Source: Buxus sempervirens (lineage: Eukaryota > Streptophyta > Magnoliopsida > Buxales > Buxaceae). From it: a DNA stretch of 64,000 nt. Numbering within the stretch: position 1 is the stretch's first letter; each line of letters begins with the position of its first letter. Under the pieces are notes generated by a model. The model saw only the letters and a list, made by a program, of their open reading frames with translations, did no database searches and was not told where the DNA came from. Positions 35,245-47,031 of the stretch are shown here, piece after piece. Both the position numbers and the translations under genes were made by a program. Where the stretch lies: NCBI GenBank assembly GCA_947561395.2, contig OX387182.1:44137949-44201948 (forward strand). The letters run 5' to 3'.

Positions 35245-35612
35245 AATTATGGAAAATGGTCACTTTTGGCAGATATTTATAAAAACATGCTATTAATATG
35301 TCAAATTGCAGAAAATGGCCACTTTTTATCTATAATTAACTTGAAGGATCACTTCTCAAAAATAATTAAAGAAAAGTGTCCCATGTAAAATGAGGTTGTG
35401 TCCCATGTAATAAGCATGAGTCCTATGAATAATGAGCTTGTGTCCCAAGAAAATGATTCTCAAATTTAGTTATTTTTGAAAGGTGATACTATAATTTAAT
35501 TTCAACAGACATTTTTATAAATATCGACAAAAAGTGGCCCTTTTCTGTAATTTAGGATCTTAGTTGAATGTTTTTATAAATATCGACGGAAAGTGACCCT
35601 TCACTTAACTTG
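35245..35612. mobile_element. MITE-like element with terminal inverted repeats
   Basis: The left end (TGGTCACTTTTGGC, GATATTTATAAAAACAT) is the inverse of the right end (ATGTTTTTATAAATATC, GGAAAGTGACC). A second, inner pair (AAATGGCCACTTTTT and AAAAAGTGGCCCTTTT) repeats the pattern. There is no coding frame. Length and structure fit a non-autonomous DNA transposon; the superfamily is not clear. Confidence 0.6.
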
Positions 35613-37813
35613 TGTTGTTATTGACCTTTCTCCTTCTAGACTTCGCGCACGGTGATGGTGATAGTATGCATTGCGAGCATAACTAGCACCCTTATTTGGT
35701 GCAGGGAGTTAGAAAGGGTTTCAATCCCGAGCGCCTATTCGTATGGAGAAACCATAAATATTTTTCTCTTTCTTTGTCTTTGTTTACACAAGGCTCTCTT
35801 GCTATGTGTTTTAAAGTATGAATTGTAGTAATTGTTGCAAAACTTGCTACCATAACTGCAGTTGCAGCAACCACAGTCTCATTCAGTTTTTTTTATAAGG
35901 TGATCTCTATCTTCATCCATCTACAAGTTAGATATAAATAATATCACACATTATTTAAAAAAATAATTACTCTCCCATTGATTATATCAAGTCCTAAGTA
36001 GGACAAACCTTCATCCATTGATTTTCAAAAGCATAACTCCTTATAGGAAAAGCATGTGTTCCTAGTCTCAATTATTGAAAACAAAATATGGTGAGCATTA
36101 AATAATTTGAAACAGTTAATACATATTGCAAATTCCATTGATTTAAGGATCACTTGGAAAAAGAGAAAGGAAATAGAAAGTTTGTTTTAATGACATCTAG
36201 AAATTATCGAGACTACCCTAAACTTTTAGGAGGTCAAGCACTTTTGTTCCACAAAAGATCAGCATCCTTGTTATTTTGTACTTTTTTTCCTAGTAGAATT
36301 GTTATTATTGTTATTTTGTACTTCGAAATCCCGAAAGAACCACGTAAACCATCAAGTCACTGAAACTACCCTAAACTTTTAAGAGGTCAAGCACTTGTTG
36401 GTCTTGTTTTCAACATAAAGTCATTCACATGTTAGTGTTAGCAAAATTAAGTGCGAAAAAATGTGGGTTATGTTCCCTCTGCCATGTAAGTATGCCTATC
36501 ATGACCTCATAATAGGAGATGGACTAAGGTCCCAGATCATTCATTAGAGTCAACCACTACTCCAAAGGAATTTACAAGGTTTGCAATACTGCATGTATCA
36601 CAACTTAATTTATGACTGCATTTCTGCATTTCTTGCCAAGTCTCTCTCACACTAGTCTGAGTAGTCTCTCCGTAGATTACCACACAAAAAAAAAACGAAT
36701 AGTCTCTCTGTACCATATTTATTTTGAACCATTATATGGGTCTTCGTACATGATGGATATATCTTTCCACGCGCTTCACATTCAATCTCTACACATCCGA
36801 TAAATAGGAACTTAGATGAAAGAAGCTTAACTTAATGAACCGATCCCTGTGAAACAGTAAGGCAGTCTAGTGATTGCGATAGATCTCATCAAAAAAAGAA
36901 AAAGAAAAAAGAGTCTAGAGATTGCGATAGACGATAATAGCAGAACGAGAAAAGAAGGTGAGAAGCGTGAGCTGGAGATCGAGAAGGATAGCTACGATAT
37001 CACCATCAGTCACACAAGGTTCAGACGAAATGACGGGGAGTAATGGGAAACACTTTCACTCCTTACCCCAAGCCACTCAACGCCTCCGTAACCATCCTAG
37101 ACATTTCATCAAATTTTAATAGGACCTTCTTGTCGTTAGCTGGCCTCATTGATTTTCCTTGTCATGCGGGCCCATGGAAGTAGATAGTCATGTATACGTA
37201 GAGCTGTAAGTAGGGCGGGCTAGGCTGGGTTTCAATGAATTCGGGCTCAAACCTAACTAAAATTGGTGAACCCAAACTCTCCTCGGCCTGTCCTAACCCA
37301 AACTCTTTGAGTCCAAACCCAACTCTTAAATTATTTCTTGAGTTCGGGTTGGGTTTGGGCCAGCCCAAACTTTTTTTTTTCTACTTGAAAAAATGATACA
37401 TTCACATATGGTTTTAACCATTGAAATTTATTGTTAGGTCATAACAGTGGCAAAGCTTCTTTTTCTTTTGCCCTATTTATTTATTTATTTAGTTCTTTCT
37501 TTTCTATTGGCATGGTGTTGAATTTTTAGCATCACATACATGGTAGCTTCTATTATGGAAATGATCATCAATAGACTTTGTACTAGTGCTATTATATGCA
37601 ACATCATCATGTCATTTTTTACTATAAATGGTAATGCTTTTACTAATGAAAACAAGTAAGGAGAACTACAACTATTGTGGGTTTCCTGAAACTGGTTTTA
37701 ATTGTCTTAATGTGAATTGTGGGTTCAAGAAATTATTTGATTTTACATTTCTAGTTGCACTTTAGTTCCTCAGTGTTTATGATTGTTTTCTGAGTTGCTT
37801 GTCTAGGTGAATC
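35613..37813. other. Intergenic DNA between E1 and E2
   Basis: I see no gene here. A 34-bp direct repeat (ACTACCCTAAACTTTTAGGA and flank) occurs near 36212 and 36365. AGTCTAG-GATTGCGATAGA occurs near 36867 and 36912. The block 37195-37370 is rich in GGGC/GCCC and in AACCCAAACTC-type runs, like the ends of hAT-type MITEs. A TTTA run lies at 37470-37485. Confidence 0.5.
37809..37813. repeat. Flanking pentamer of E2 (3' side)
   Basis: GAATC directly precedes the LTR end TGTGAAACAAGG. The partner should lie beyond the 5' LTR of E2, right of the window. Confidence 0.4.
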
Positions 37814-40214
37814 TGTGAAACAAGGAAAAATCACCTAGATGACTTCCTCATCATCACGCGGGGTTCAAAAAGGTATGGAGTTGCCACCATTCAAGTTAAG
37901 GTGTGAATGGACACCTAAGGGATCATAAAATGCATAAATAGAGCCAAAGTAGCTCTAGTTCAAAGTCAAATCCAGAGATCAGGTAAGGGGAATTAGTTAT
38001 GAGTAGGGGAAGGTGTTAGGCACCCCCACTCATCCATACAAGACGGTTGTCATATGCTTGTCATGCTCAAAGGATTGTTTGCTAGCTAAAATCAACAAAA
38101 AAGTGCTTGAAAGTAAGCAATCATATGTGTGATTGCTCCATATGAATAGCCCAATAAACCTGGGCTCTCTCTATGGACATATCACCTCTAGAACTTCATG
38201 AGTAAATGAAAAATCAGAGTAAAACTTGGGGAAAACCAAGTCAAAGCAAATCTGGAAAAATCAGACCATAAGAGCTTGAAAACTTTGATTAATCCTAAAT
38301 CACTCGATTCAAATTCAAATCAAATGACATCAAAGCCATTTGAAAGCTGGTATGAAATATAATACTCAGTAAAAAATTCGGCTCAATCCAATTTAAAACA
38401 AGAGAGAAATACACAGTTAAATCGGCTGTTGTAAATCAGAAAAAGCGGCGAGTAAGCAACTTTGAAACCCTATTCGTGGAGTTTGGCTCCATATAAATCC
38501 ATGAAAACTTGTATAGATGAAGTATGTGGTGCCATCTTTCAAAAGAAATAGGCCTCACACAAAACTCCATCCATTTGTGACTTGTGTGACCTCCCGAACA
38601 TGTCTAGAGGATCACAGATTAACCCAGAACTCTGTTACAGAACAACTCTGAGTCCATCAAACACACAAGCCACAAATTAAAACAAAATCTCTTAAAACCA
38701 ATTGGATTCGAAAATAGACTCCTCAAGGAAAACACAGAAATTGAAATCATTCAAATGGATTAAAAACAAGCAAATGGTGCTCGGTCAAAGCAGCAAGTTC
38801 AGCAATCTGGACTGAACTGACCTGCCGACTTTGATCAGATGGTATCAAAAAATGGCTCCATAAAAATTGATGAAATTTCCAGATATTAACTAGACATTCC
38901 CACCTATCACATGTTCTTGGAATAACTCAAAAATTCATCTGGATGATGAAGTTATGAGCGTTCTAAGACAAAGTACAGATGCTGTCCTGTTTTGAAAATC
39001 TTGAGTAAAAGAGTGAAACCAGTGCATGTGTGCAAGTGGATTCGACTAAAATGATTTAAAATCATGGAAAACATTCTCATGAAGTCCTAAAAGTTCCATC
39101 TAAGGCCAAGGATCTCAGATTTACCATGTTGAACATGGTGAATCCAAGATCTAGCCTATGCCTGAAAAACAGTAGAAAGTGTATGAAGAAATGTTGAAAA
39201 TCTTATATATGGGAGAAGATTGGGTTCCATTGCTATAGAGAGCATGGATCCTTGTATCCTCTCCAAATGCAAATCAAAATCACATCAAACTAATAATCAG
39301 CATAGAACCAACATGCATATCATTCAAAGTAGGTTCTAAGCCTAGATGATCCATTCCAACATCCATTTCCCCAAGCTCTCTCTTCACGTTTTACAGCTAG
39401 AGAGGGTGCTTTAGGTACTTTGGATGTGGTTTGGGTTTACAAACAAGCACAAATGGCCTTATACTACAGAAAGGTAGAAGATGAGAGTTGAAATGTAGAG
39501 AGAAGACTAGTAACCTAAGTAGAACTTTACCTTAGTAGCTTGAGAGTCTTGAGACAAAAATCCGGCAGAGATTCCCTCCTTGCAAAGCTTCCAAGCTTCA
39601 AATTATCAGCCATTTGCTTGAGGAGGACCTCTCTATTTATAGGCACAGCCAAGGGTAGGATAGTCACAAGGGTAGACACAAAAAGGTGTCTAGAACCTTC
39701 CACCTCATCTCTAAGGCTTGGATTAGTGGAATTTGATCAATTCCGGAAGCCAAATTGGAGAATTCTCACTTCCCAGACACAGGTATGGCTGTAAATAAGT
39801 GAGATCTCGAGGGATTTTTCAATTTGAAGCAAAAATAGTATAATCGAAAAAATAGTTCGGTTATACTAAACAAGGCTCATAACCGAAATCCAATTTCGGT
39901 TATCAACAAATTACAGCTTAACCGAAATTACATTTGGGTAGCCATTCTGTTACACCCACGGGGAAACCATGATGAAGCCCAACAGCCAAATATTCGCTAG
40001 ATCTTTCTGGAACAAACCAAATTTAAATTTTAGTTAAAATCCAATTTACTCATACCCGAAATCTTTCCTCGGTTAGACATAAAATCACTAATAACCGAAA
40101 TACAATTTCGGTTACTCACATTTTCCTTTTTGCCCAAAATTTGGCTTTGGTCAAACCATACAAAAAACCTTTATATTTTCAAATTTCAACCTCGTGTAAT
40201 TTGAGGTGTCTACA
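37814..40214 (-). repeat. 3' LTR of E2 (2401 bp)
   Basis: On the minus strand it runs from TGTAGACACCTCAAATTACA to CCTTGTTTCACA. U3 carries a series of AACCGAAAT...ATTTCGGTTA inverted motifs (39845-40120). CCTATAAATAG follows at 39633-39643, and a GGTAAAG donor-like site near 39530. The middle (38000-39350) is AT-rich with no coding frame. Confidence 0.88.
39845..40120 (-). promoter_or_regulatory. AACCGAAAT inverted motif series in the E2 U3
   Basis: Pairs such as AACCGAAATCCAATTTCGGT and AACCGAAATACAATTTCGGT, plus single or diverged copies, lie about 200 bp upstream of the TATA box. The same motif recurs at 43080-43215 and 51843-51945. Confidence 0.75.
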
Positions 40215-40232
40215 ACTGCCCCTCTTTGGCGG
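40215..40232 (-). promoter_or_regulatory. Polypurine tract of E2
   Basis: CCGCCAAAGAGGGGCAGT on the minus strand, directly before the LTR start TGTAGACACC. It fixes the orientation of E2 and makes 37814-40214 the 3' LTR. Confidence 0.85.
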
Positions 40233-40252
40233 AATTGAAACTCAATGAATAG
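40233..40252. other. E2 internal DNA next to the solo LTR
   Basis: A 20-bp remnant of E2. Its last five bases, AATAG, are the left target duplicate of the solo LTR; AACAG follows that LTR at 42799-42803. Confidence 0.6.
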
Positions 40253-42798
40253 TGTAAGCACCTGATTTTTGCACCCCAAAAAATGCAAAAAATGAAATTT
40301 TAATTAAAAAGTCAAACCCTGAGGGGGCCAAAATTTGACTTTTTGATCCAAAGAAAATTAGCCATCAAACTTCCTTTCATTGAAAAGAGCATTTCGACAC
40401 GGTTCTAACGCAACTGAGTTTGCTGGAATCGGAGTCCAGATGGGGAAGTTATGAGTCAGTCAAACTTTTGGGGGAGCGAAAGTTGACTTTTTGCTCGACC
40501 CCAATTCAACTGCCCAATTTAATCCCAGTGGATAGTGGGTTCCAAGCCGATTCCAACGACACCAAATTTGCTGAAATCGGACATCAGATGGAAAAGTTAT
40601 GGGCAGTTGAAGTTTCAAGAAAGCTGCCCATGTGGCAAAACAGCAGCAAAAAGCAGAATAAATGAATTAAATAAATAAAAAATCATATCTTTATTTTTTA
40701 ATAATATTTTAATAAAAGAATCTCATTTTATAATATAATAATCAAAAAATCGGATAAAAATCTTTAAATCAATCAAATTTAATAAAGCATTTGAAATCCA
40801 ACATTTTAAAAACGTGCTGGACCGTATTTGAAGTACGGGCGAGGCATGCCCGTATTTCAAATACGGGCAAGCTTCTAGAAGGGGACGCATGTCGCTGTAT
40901 GGTGGGACACGCGTCCCGTACGGCCGATTTTGCGAGATTTGAAAATGTGCGTTTTTCGCCCGTATTTGAATTACGGGCAAGGCACGCCCATACTTGAAGT
41001 ACGGGCAAGGCATGCCCGTACTTCAAATACGGGCACGAAAATTTTGGCTATAAATAGGGGGCCAGCCCCCCCCCCCCATTTGGGCAAGTTGGTCCTCCTT
41101 GCTGGCCCCTCTCTCCTTCTTTGTCTTCTCCACGTCTGAACCCTGTCCAACCCCTGTCACTTCCAATACCAAAACCCGAAATACCCAAATTGCCCCTAGG
41201 CTCTGCCCATTCCTTTTCATCGTTCATCCCTTTCGATCCTAAAGGCAAAGGAGGCTCTTTTCAAGCCCATTTTGGGAAATCCAACAGGAGTGCGAAAGCG
41301 CTGCCAAAATCATCCGGAGAACCTCCACATCTTAGAACCAAGAAATAACAGCACGGTAAGCTTTCCTTTGGCTTTGTATTTAACATATACCGTTATCAAA
41401 GTGATTGAGCAAGTCATTGATTGATTATTTTTAAAGGCCATTCTCTACTGTGTTTTTATCTAACTTGTTTATTTATCTTGTGCATAACGGGACTCCCTGA
41501 AAAGGGAGTTCCCCCATGCAAAATCACGGAAGAAGAGAGGCTCCCAGTAGAAGAAAAGTGTCTAAATAGACATTTTTGAACTAACCTTTTTCTTTGTTCA
41601 TTTATTTTATCTTAAAAAGGGGGTTTTGTCCTCTTCGAAGTCTGTTGTATCCCATAATCCTCCCCCTCTCTCCCTTCTGGATTTCCTTACGTATGCAGGA
41701 TCGTGAATGATTTAAGCGAATCCCAAAGAGATGAAGTCTCTCTTTCTGCGGAACAACAAAAAAGAATACATTTGAACCCAAAAGCAGGGAGTTTGAACCC
41801 CTTTAAAGTGCCACGAACCACCAGTAGAAGTCGGCAAATGGCGAAAGGAAATCGGCGAGTCAGATCCGGCCGAAATCGCAGCCATTTTCGGGATTCAGGC
41901 CGAAACTGTATTTTAAATACGGTCTAGACTTGACCGCATTTGAAATACAGTCTAGCCTGAACCGTATATTAAATACAGTTCAGTTCAGACCGTGATTGGA
42001 ATAAGGTCAAGACTGTAAAGAACTTAAAAAATTAATTTTTCGGACCCGGTTGGACCCAATCCGACCCATTTAAACTTGACTCGACCAATTGGGCTTCTTG
42101 GATAATTCCAAGCCAATTCTTGAGACTGTGGGCCCAACCGGTCCACCAAGGCTTCATGGGCCCTCCAATGGGGCCCACATCCCGTCTAGCCCAACCAAGG
42201 CCCATTTCGATAAATGGGTTAAAGGCCACTTGGTTAACTGCCCTTGGGCCAAATCCAAGCCCAACGGGCCCTAAAAAACTTCAACCCACTAACTTTGTGA
42301 ATATTCAATAAATCTTTAAACCAAATAACCAAAATCCAATAAGGGTTACCCAATAACCCAAATTGGGCCTTGGGCCTGACTTTAGCCCAACTTGGATTCC
42401 ACTGGGCCTTCCAACGGGCCCATACCAGACCCACTTTATAACTTAATAAAAAGATAAAATCAAATAAAAAGGGGACCCACACCATCAATGGTCCCCACTC
42501 AGACCAAATAAGTGTGCATGCTGGTCTAGGAAGGGTGAGAATTAAGTTGACTCAAGACCAAGGAGACCCACGGGACCTGTCAATCGACGGGGCGGGCTAG
42601 GGTGTCTTCGGGCTTCCCTAGACGTAACCGAGAACTTGCTCAGATCTTTAATAAAGCCGCAGACCAGAAAATTAGGCCCGGATAGGTGCCCTTTTGTGTC
42701 TGCCTGCACCTCTTAAGTAGTGGCGACTCCAAAACAGCCCCGAGGCGAGCATCACTTCGCATGCACCTCGTCGTGCGGCCCGAAATGGGGTACGCACA
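40253..42798 (+). repeat. Solo LTR of the E0/E3 family
   Basis: It starts TGTAAGCACCTGATTTTTGC and ends TACGCACA, about 2.55 kb, with no internal domains attached. The flanks AATAG and AACAG differ by one base and fit a diverged target duplication. The CCGTATTT...AAATACGGGC motif series (40815-41035) ends 15 bp before TATAAATAG (41049-41057), and a run of 12 C follows (41066-41077). A GTAAGC donor-like site is at 41356. It is closely similar to the E3 LTR. Short frames at 40723-41348 reflect the motif series and CT-rich leader. Confidence 0.85.
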
Positions 42799-42803
42799 AA
42801 CAG

Positions 42804-43079
42804 CAAAGAGTATACGGACCTCAAATTACACTTCTGTGGCTCATCTAATCAAACATGATTTGCTTGCTGAATAAAATTTTCGGAGAAAACCATTTTTGTG
42901 AAAATTTACCAAAAAGCCCTAACTTTAAGGGGGTATTTCTTCGATTGCCTTGAATTTCACTGAGCTTTCGTATAAGGGGAAATTCATGACCACACAAATG
43001 AGACAAATTTGATTTTAGCAAATCATGCTTGACTTTGACTTACCGAAGCGAAATCTCAAAATATAAATGAAGTTTTCAA
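42804..43079. other. E2 non-coding DNA upstream of the PMD promoter
   Basis: AT-rich DNA in which I see no gene or repeat. Confidence 0.4.
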
Positions 43080-43235
43080 GATTTGACCGAAATTAAATTC
43101 GGCAGTTTGGAAAACTAAGAAACCGAAATTTCATTTTGGTTATACAGGCTTATTGTATAACTGAGGAAGCGTTTTAGGTAATTGTAAAAATGCCTTTAAC
43201 CGAAATACCTTCTCGGTTGGCCCTGACCCGATATA
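43080..43235 (+). promoter_or_regulatory. Probable promoter of the E2 PMD gene
   Basis: AACCGAAAT/ATTTCGGTT motif copies (ACCGAAATTAAATTCGG, AACCGAAATTTCATTTTGGT, AACCGAAATACCTTCTCGGT) are followed by a weak TATA-like GATATAACC near 43230. The motif is the one in the E2 LTR and in front of the DUF7745 gene. Confidence 0.5.
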
Positions 43236-43426
43236 ACCCGCGCATGAGAGATGTTAAGGCACTGTTGCCCTTTGTCTTCTTCTTCGACAACGACATCCGC
43301 TTTGAAAACTCGTCTTCTCCAGCAAACACTTTCAACTCCGGTGACTTCCCTATAATTTCCGGCGAGTCCTGCAATTTCTAGCAAGTTCCTTCCCTTTCCG
43401 GCGACTTCTAGCTTGCCTTTGCTCAT
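43236..43426 (+). other. Probable 5' untranslated exon of the E2 PMD gene, first part
   Basis: CT-rich leader-like sequence without a conserved frame. The solo LTR at 43427 breaks it, and it resumes at 47032-47282. There CAATCTCAG-GTAAGTTC looks like a splice donor (GT at 47283). Confidence 0.4.
43422..43426. repeat. Target duplicate of outer solo LTR, left
   Basis: CTCAT before TGTAGACACC; an identical CTCAT is at 47027-47031. Confidence 0.9.
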
Positions 43427-46400
43427 TGTAGACACCCCAAATTGCACTACGAAATGAGAAAATAATTGAAAACATATAATTGGGATTTGAAACAGGTCAA
43501 AAATGCATAAAATTTAATCAAGCATGCAGTACCCACAATTTCTCTACGGGCAGGTCACGCTCGCAAATCATTTACGGGCATGTGATGCCGTATTAACTCT
43601 ACGGGCATCACACGCCCGTAATGTATATACGGGCATGTAAACACCACAAATTGCACTACATAATGAGAAAATAGTAAAAACATGTAATTAGAGCTTAAAA
43701 CAGGTCAAAAATGCATAAAAACTGACAAAGCAGGCTTTGCCCGTAGTTTATTCACGGGCCGGTAGCGCCTGAAATCTCTCTACGGGCACCATTGGACCGT
43801 AAATGATTTACGGTCACTAAAGACTCGTGCGAGTTTTATTCTTCTCTTGATTTCTGAGTTTTATCTTTAGTCCAATATCCCTTTAAATGAGCGAATTATG
43901 TCTTTTATTAGCTGAAGCCACCTTTGTTGGCTATGGATGGGCATTATCTCTATTTTTTACTCTATCCTGAGGATCAGGATATATCCTTCTGGACCAGCCT
44001 TGCCCCTGTGCTTGCCTATAAATAGAGGGCCTTTCCTCAAGCAAAAGGACACGAAATTTTGAAGTTTAAGAAGCTCCAAGAGAAGAAGAGGAACCCCTGC
44101 TGCTCTGCTTGCTCAATCCAGGTAAGTCCCTTTTCCCTTTTATTTTATGTCTTCAATTTTAGAAGTAATAGGATCTTCTCCATTGCTGTAGAATAAGGCC
44201 ATCTTTTGTATCTAGTATTCCTAAACTTGCCTCCAAGTACCTCAAGAGTCTCTCTAGCCGTAAAACGTGAAGAGAGAGCTAGGGGAAAAGAGAACAGGTG
44301 GATGCCTAGAATAGAACCCCATATCTGTTTTTCTCTCTTTTTCTAGAATAAAGCCTGTGATTGTGTTTGTGTAACCAAACCTATCTCCAAGTACCTCAAG
44401 AATCCTCTCTAGTCGTAAAACGTGAAGAGAGAGCTAGGGGAAAAGAGAACAGGTGGATCCGTAGGGTAGACCCCCATGTGCTCTAATCTGTGAGATGTGG
44501 CTGCTTTGAATATCCTGATCATTTTTTAATGCTTTTTTATAATGAATCTGAATGAATAACATGAATCCATGATGTTTATAGCATGAGATCCCCACTTTTT
44601 TATAAAATTTGGATTTTTGCCACTTTTGCACCTACAGCACTGTTTTCGTGATTTTTGTGGTTTTAAACTAAGATCTTGGATTTATCATGATCAATATGGT
44701 AAATCTAGATCCAAAAGCCTGAAAATAAACTCTAGGGTTTCATGATGTTGTTTTTGAGTCCTTTTTCATTATTGAGAGAAGACCCTACGGTCTAAGTTCT
44801 CCCCTTCTGATGTTTTTCATCAACGTGGGTATTTTTGGTTTTTATTTCTGGATTTAATGTGAAATATGGGCTATATCTATGTCCTGGACTGTTCAAGTTC
44901 AATTTTGAAATATTTTATAAAAATCATATTTTTCTAGATTTCTAAAATTTAGCTTGAAACCAGATTTTTGGATTTTTCACTTTAAATTGATTTTATTTGA
45001 TTTTATCTTGATTTTATTTTGATCATGAAACCCAAGGAATGGTATGATCATATTTGAAAGTTCTGGATCAATCAGACTATTCATATGAAAAAACCATATA
45101 TTTTTGTCTTTTTTGTGATTTTTCATGATTTTTATAGCAAGCCTTTTTCCTTTATTTAAACATGAACAATACCTGGCAACCACCTTGTGTGGATGAATAG
45201 GGGTGCCTGACACCTTCCCCTGTTCATAACCTAATCCCCTTACCCATCTCTGGTTGTTTTTTTTAGGAGGGTTATTTTTACCCTAAAATTGCCTTCTGTG
45301 CTTATTTAATATTTTGGTGTCCATTCACACCTAAATTGAATGGTGGTGACTCTTTGTTTTATTTAATCCCGTGTGATGATGAGGAAGTCAAAGGAAATTG
45401 ATGATTTTCCATGTCTCACAGGGCACGGGGTTTTTGTGCGAATTTTATCCTTTCTCAATTTCTGAGCCTTATCTGCATCAAAATATCTCTCTGGGATATG
45501 CGAATTATCTTATTTATCCATCTGAATTATCTTATTTATCTTATTTGGCCATGGATTGGCATTATCCCTATTTTCAATTCAATCTGGAGGATTTTGGTAT
45601 ATCCCCTTGGACCAACCATACCCCTAGGCTTGCCTATAAATAGAGGGCAGATCCTCAAGCAAATGGCCATTAATTTGAAGTTTGAAAAGCTCCAAGTGAA
45701 GAAAGGAATCCCTGCTGCTCTGCTTGCTCAATCCAGGTAAGTCCCTTTTCCCTTTTATTTTCTATTTTCAATTCTAGAAATAATCTAATCTTCTCCATTG
45801 TTGTAGAATAAGGCCTTCTTATACTTGTATTCCCAAACCTGCCTCCAAGTACATCAAGAATCCTCTCTAGCCGTAAAACGTGAAGAGAGAGCTAGGAGAA
45901 AGGGGAACAAGTGGATCCCTAGAATAGAACCCCATAATCTGTTTTTCTCCTTTTATAGAATAAGGCCTTTGATTGTCTTTGTATTCCCAAACCTGTCTCT
46001 AAGTACCTCAAGAATCCTCTCTAGCCGTAAAATGTGAAGAGAGAGCTAGGGGAAAAGAGAACGGGTGGATCCGTATGGTAGACCCCCATGTGCTCTAATC
46101 TATGAGATGTGGTTGCTTTTACTATCATGTGAATGTTTTAATGGTTTTATTTTGAATCTAGAGGAATCGTATGAATCCATGATGTTTATAGCATGAGATC
46201 CCCACTTTTTTTCTAAAATTTGGACTTTTCACACCTTTGCACCTACAACACTGTTTTCTTAATTTTTGGTGATATTTGGCTAGGATTCTAGATCTACCAT
46301 GATCTATATGGTAGACCTAGGATCAAAAGCCTGAAAGTAACCTTTAGGGTTTCATGATATGATTTAAAATTGTTTTTGATCTTGGAGAAAGGATCCTATG

Positions 46401-47026
46401 GTCTAAACTCTCCCTTTTGATGTTTTTTCATCAACATGGGTTGAGTGGGGGTTCTATATCTCCACTATTGAGAGATCCAAATCAGATCTGTCCTCCAAGT
46501 AATTTTATTTTTCAATGATTTAATCAAGAGATTTCAATCTAGTTTTTCAACCTTTTAATGGTTTAGCCTAAAGCTAGTTTTTCAGGTTTCTCTTTAGATT
46601 GGATTTATCTGATTTTTTTATCTCAATTTTATTTTAATCATGAAACCTGTAGAATGGTATGATCATATCTGAAAGTTCTGAATCAATCAGGTTGTTCGTA
46701 TGAAAAAACCATACACTTGTGTCCTTTTTTGATTTTGTATGATTTTAGTAGCAAGCCTTCTTTATTTTTAACATGAACAATGCCTGGCAACCACCTTGTG
46801 TGGATGAATAGGAGTGTCTAACACCTTCCCCTGTTCATAACCTAATCCCCTTACCCATCTCTGGTTGTTTTTTTAATAGGGTTATTTTTACCCTAAATTT
46901 GTCTTTTTGTGCTTATTTGAGATTTTGGTGTCCATTCACACCTAAACAGAATGGTGGCGACTCTTTGTTTTAATCAATCCCATGTGATGATTAGGAAGTC
47001 ATTGAATTGATTTTCCATGTCTCACA
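43427..47026 (+). repeat. Outer solo LTR (E1 family), split by an inner solo LTR
   Basis: It runs from TGTAGACACCCCAAATTGC to CATGTCTCACA, with a perfect CTCAT target duplicate. Removing the inner LTR (43636-45420) and one duplicate leaves about 1.81 kb, the length of the E1 LTR (1803 bp). It holds TATAAATAG at 45635 and the CAATCCAG-GTAAGTCCC donor at 45737. The AGCTCTCTCTTCACG-type block is duplicated, here on the plus strand as CGTGAAGAGAGAGCTAGG (near 45880 and 46035). No internal domain is present. Confidence 0.92.
43636..45420 (+). repeat. Inner solo LTR nested in the outer solo LTR
   Basis: Starts TGTAAACACCACAAATTGC and ends CATGTCTCACA, 1785 bp. GGGCA is duplicated exactly at 43631-43635 and 45421-45425. 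It has TATAAATAG at 44017, the GTAAGT donor at 44122 and the two CGTGAAGAGAGAGCTAGG blocks (near 44265 and 44420). It belongs to the E1 LTR family. Confidence 0.93.
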
Positions 47027-47031
47027 CTCAT
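47027..47031. repeat. Target duplicate of outer solo LTR, right
   Basis: CTCAT, identical to 43422-43426. Confidence 0.9.

Noticed and set aside
36154-36803. Small plus-strand frames between E1 and E2
   Set aside because: Short, AT-biased, no motif or splice context; not distinguishable from chance.
40723-41248. Several overlapping short frames on both strands
   Set aside because: They arise from the palindromic CCGTATTT/AAATACGGGC motifs and the poly-C leader of the solo LTR; the frames at 54416-54957 are the same in the E3 LTR.
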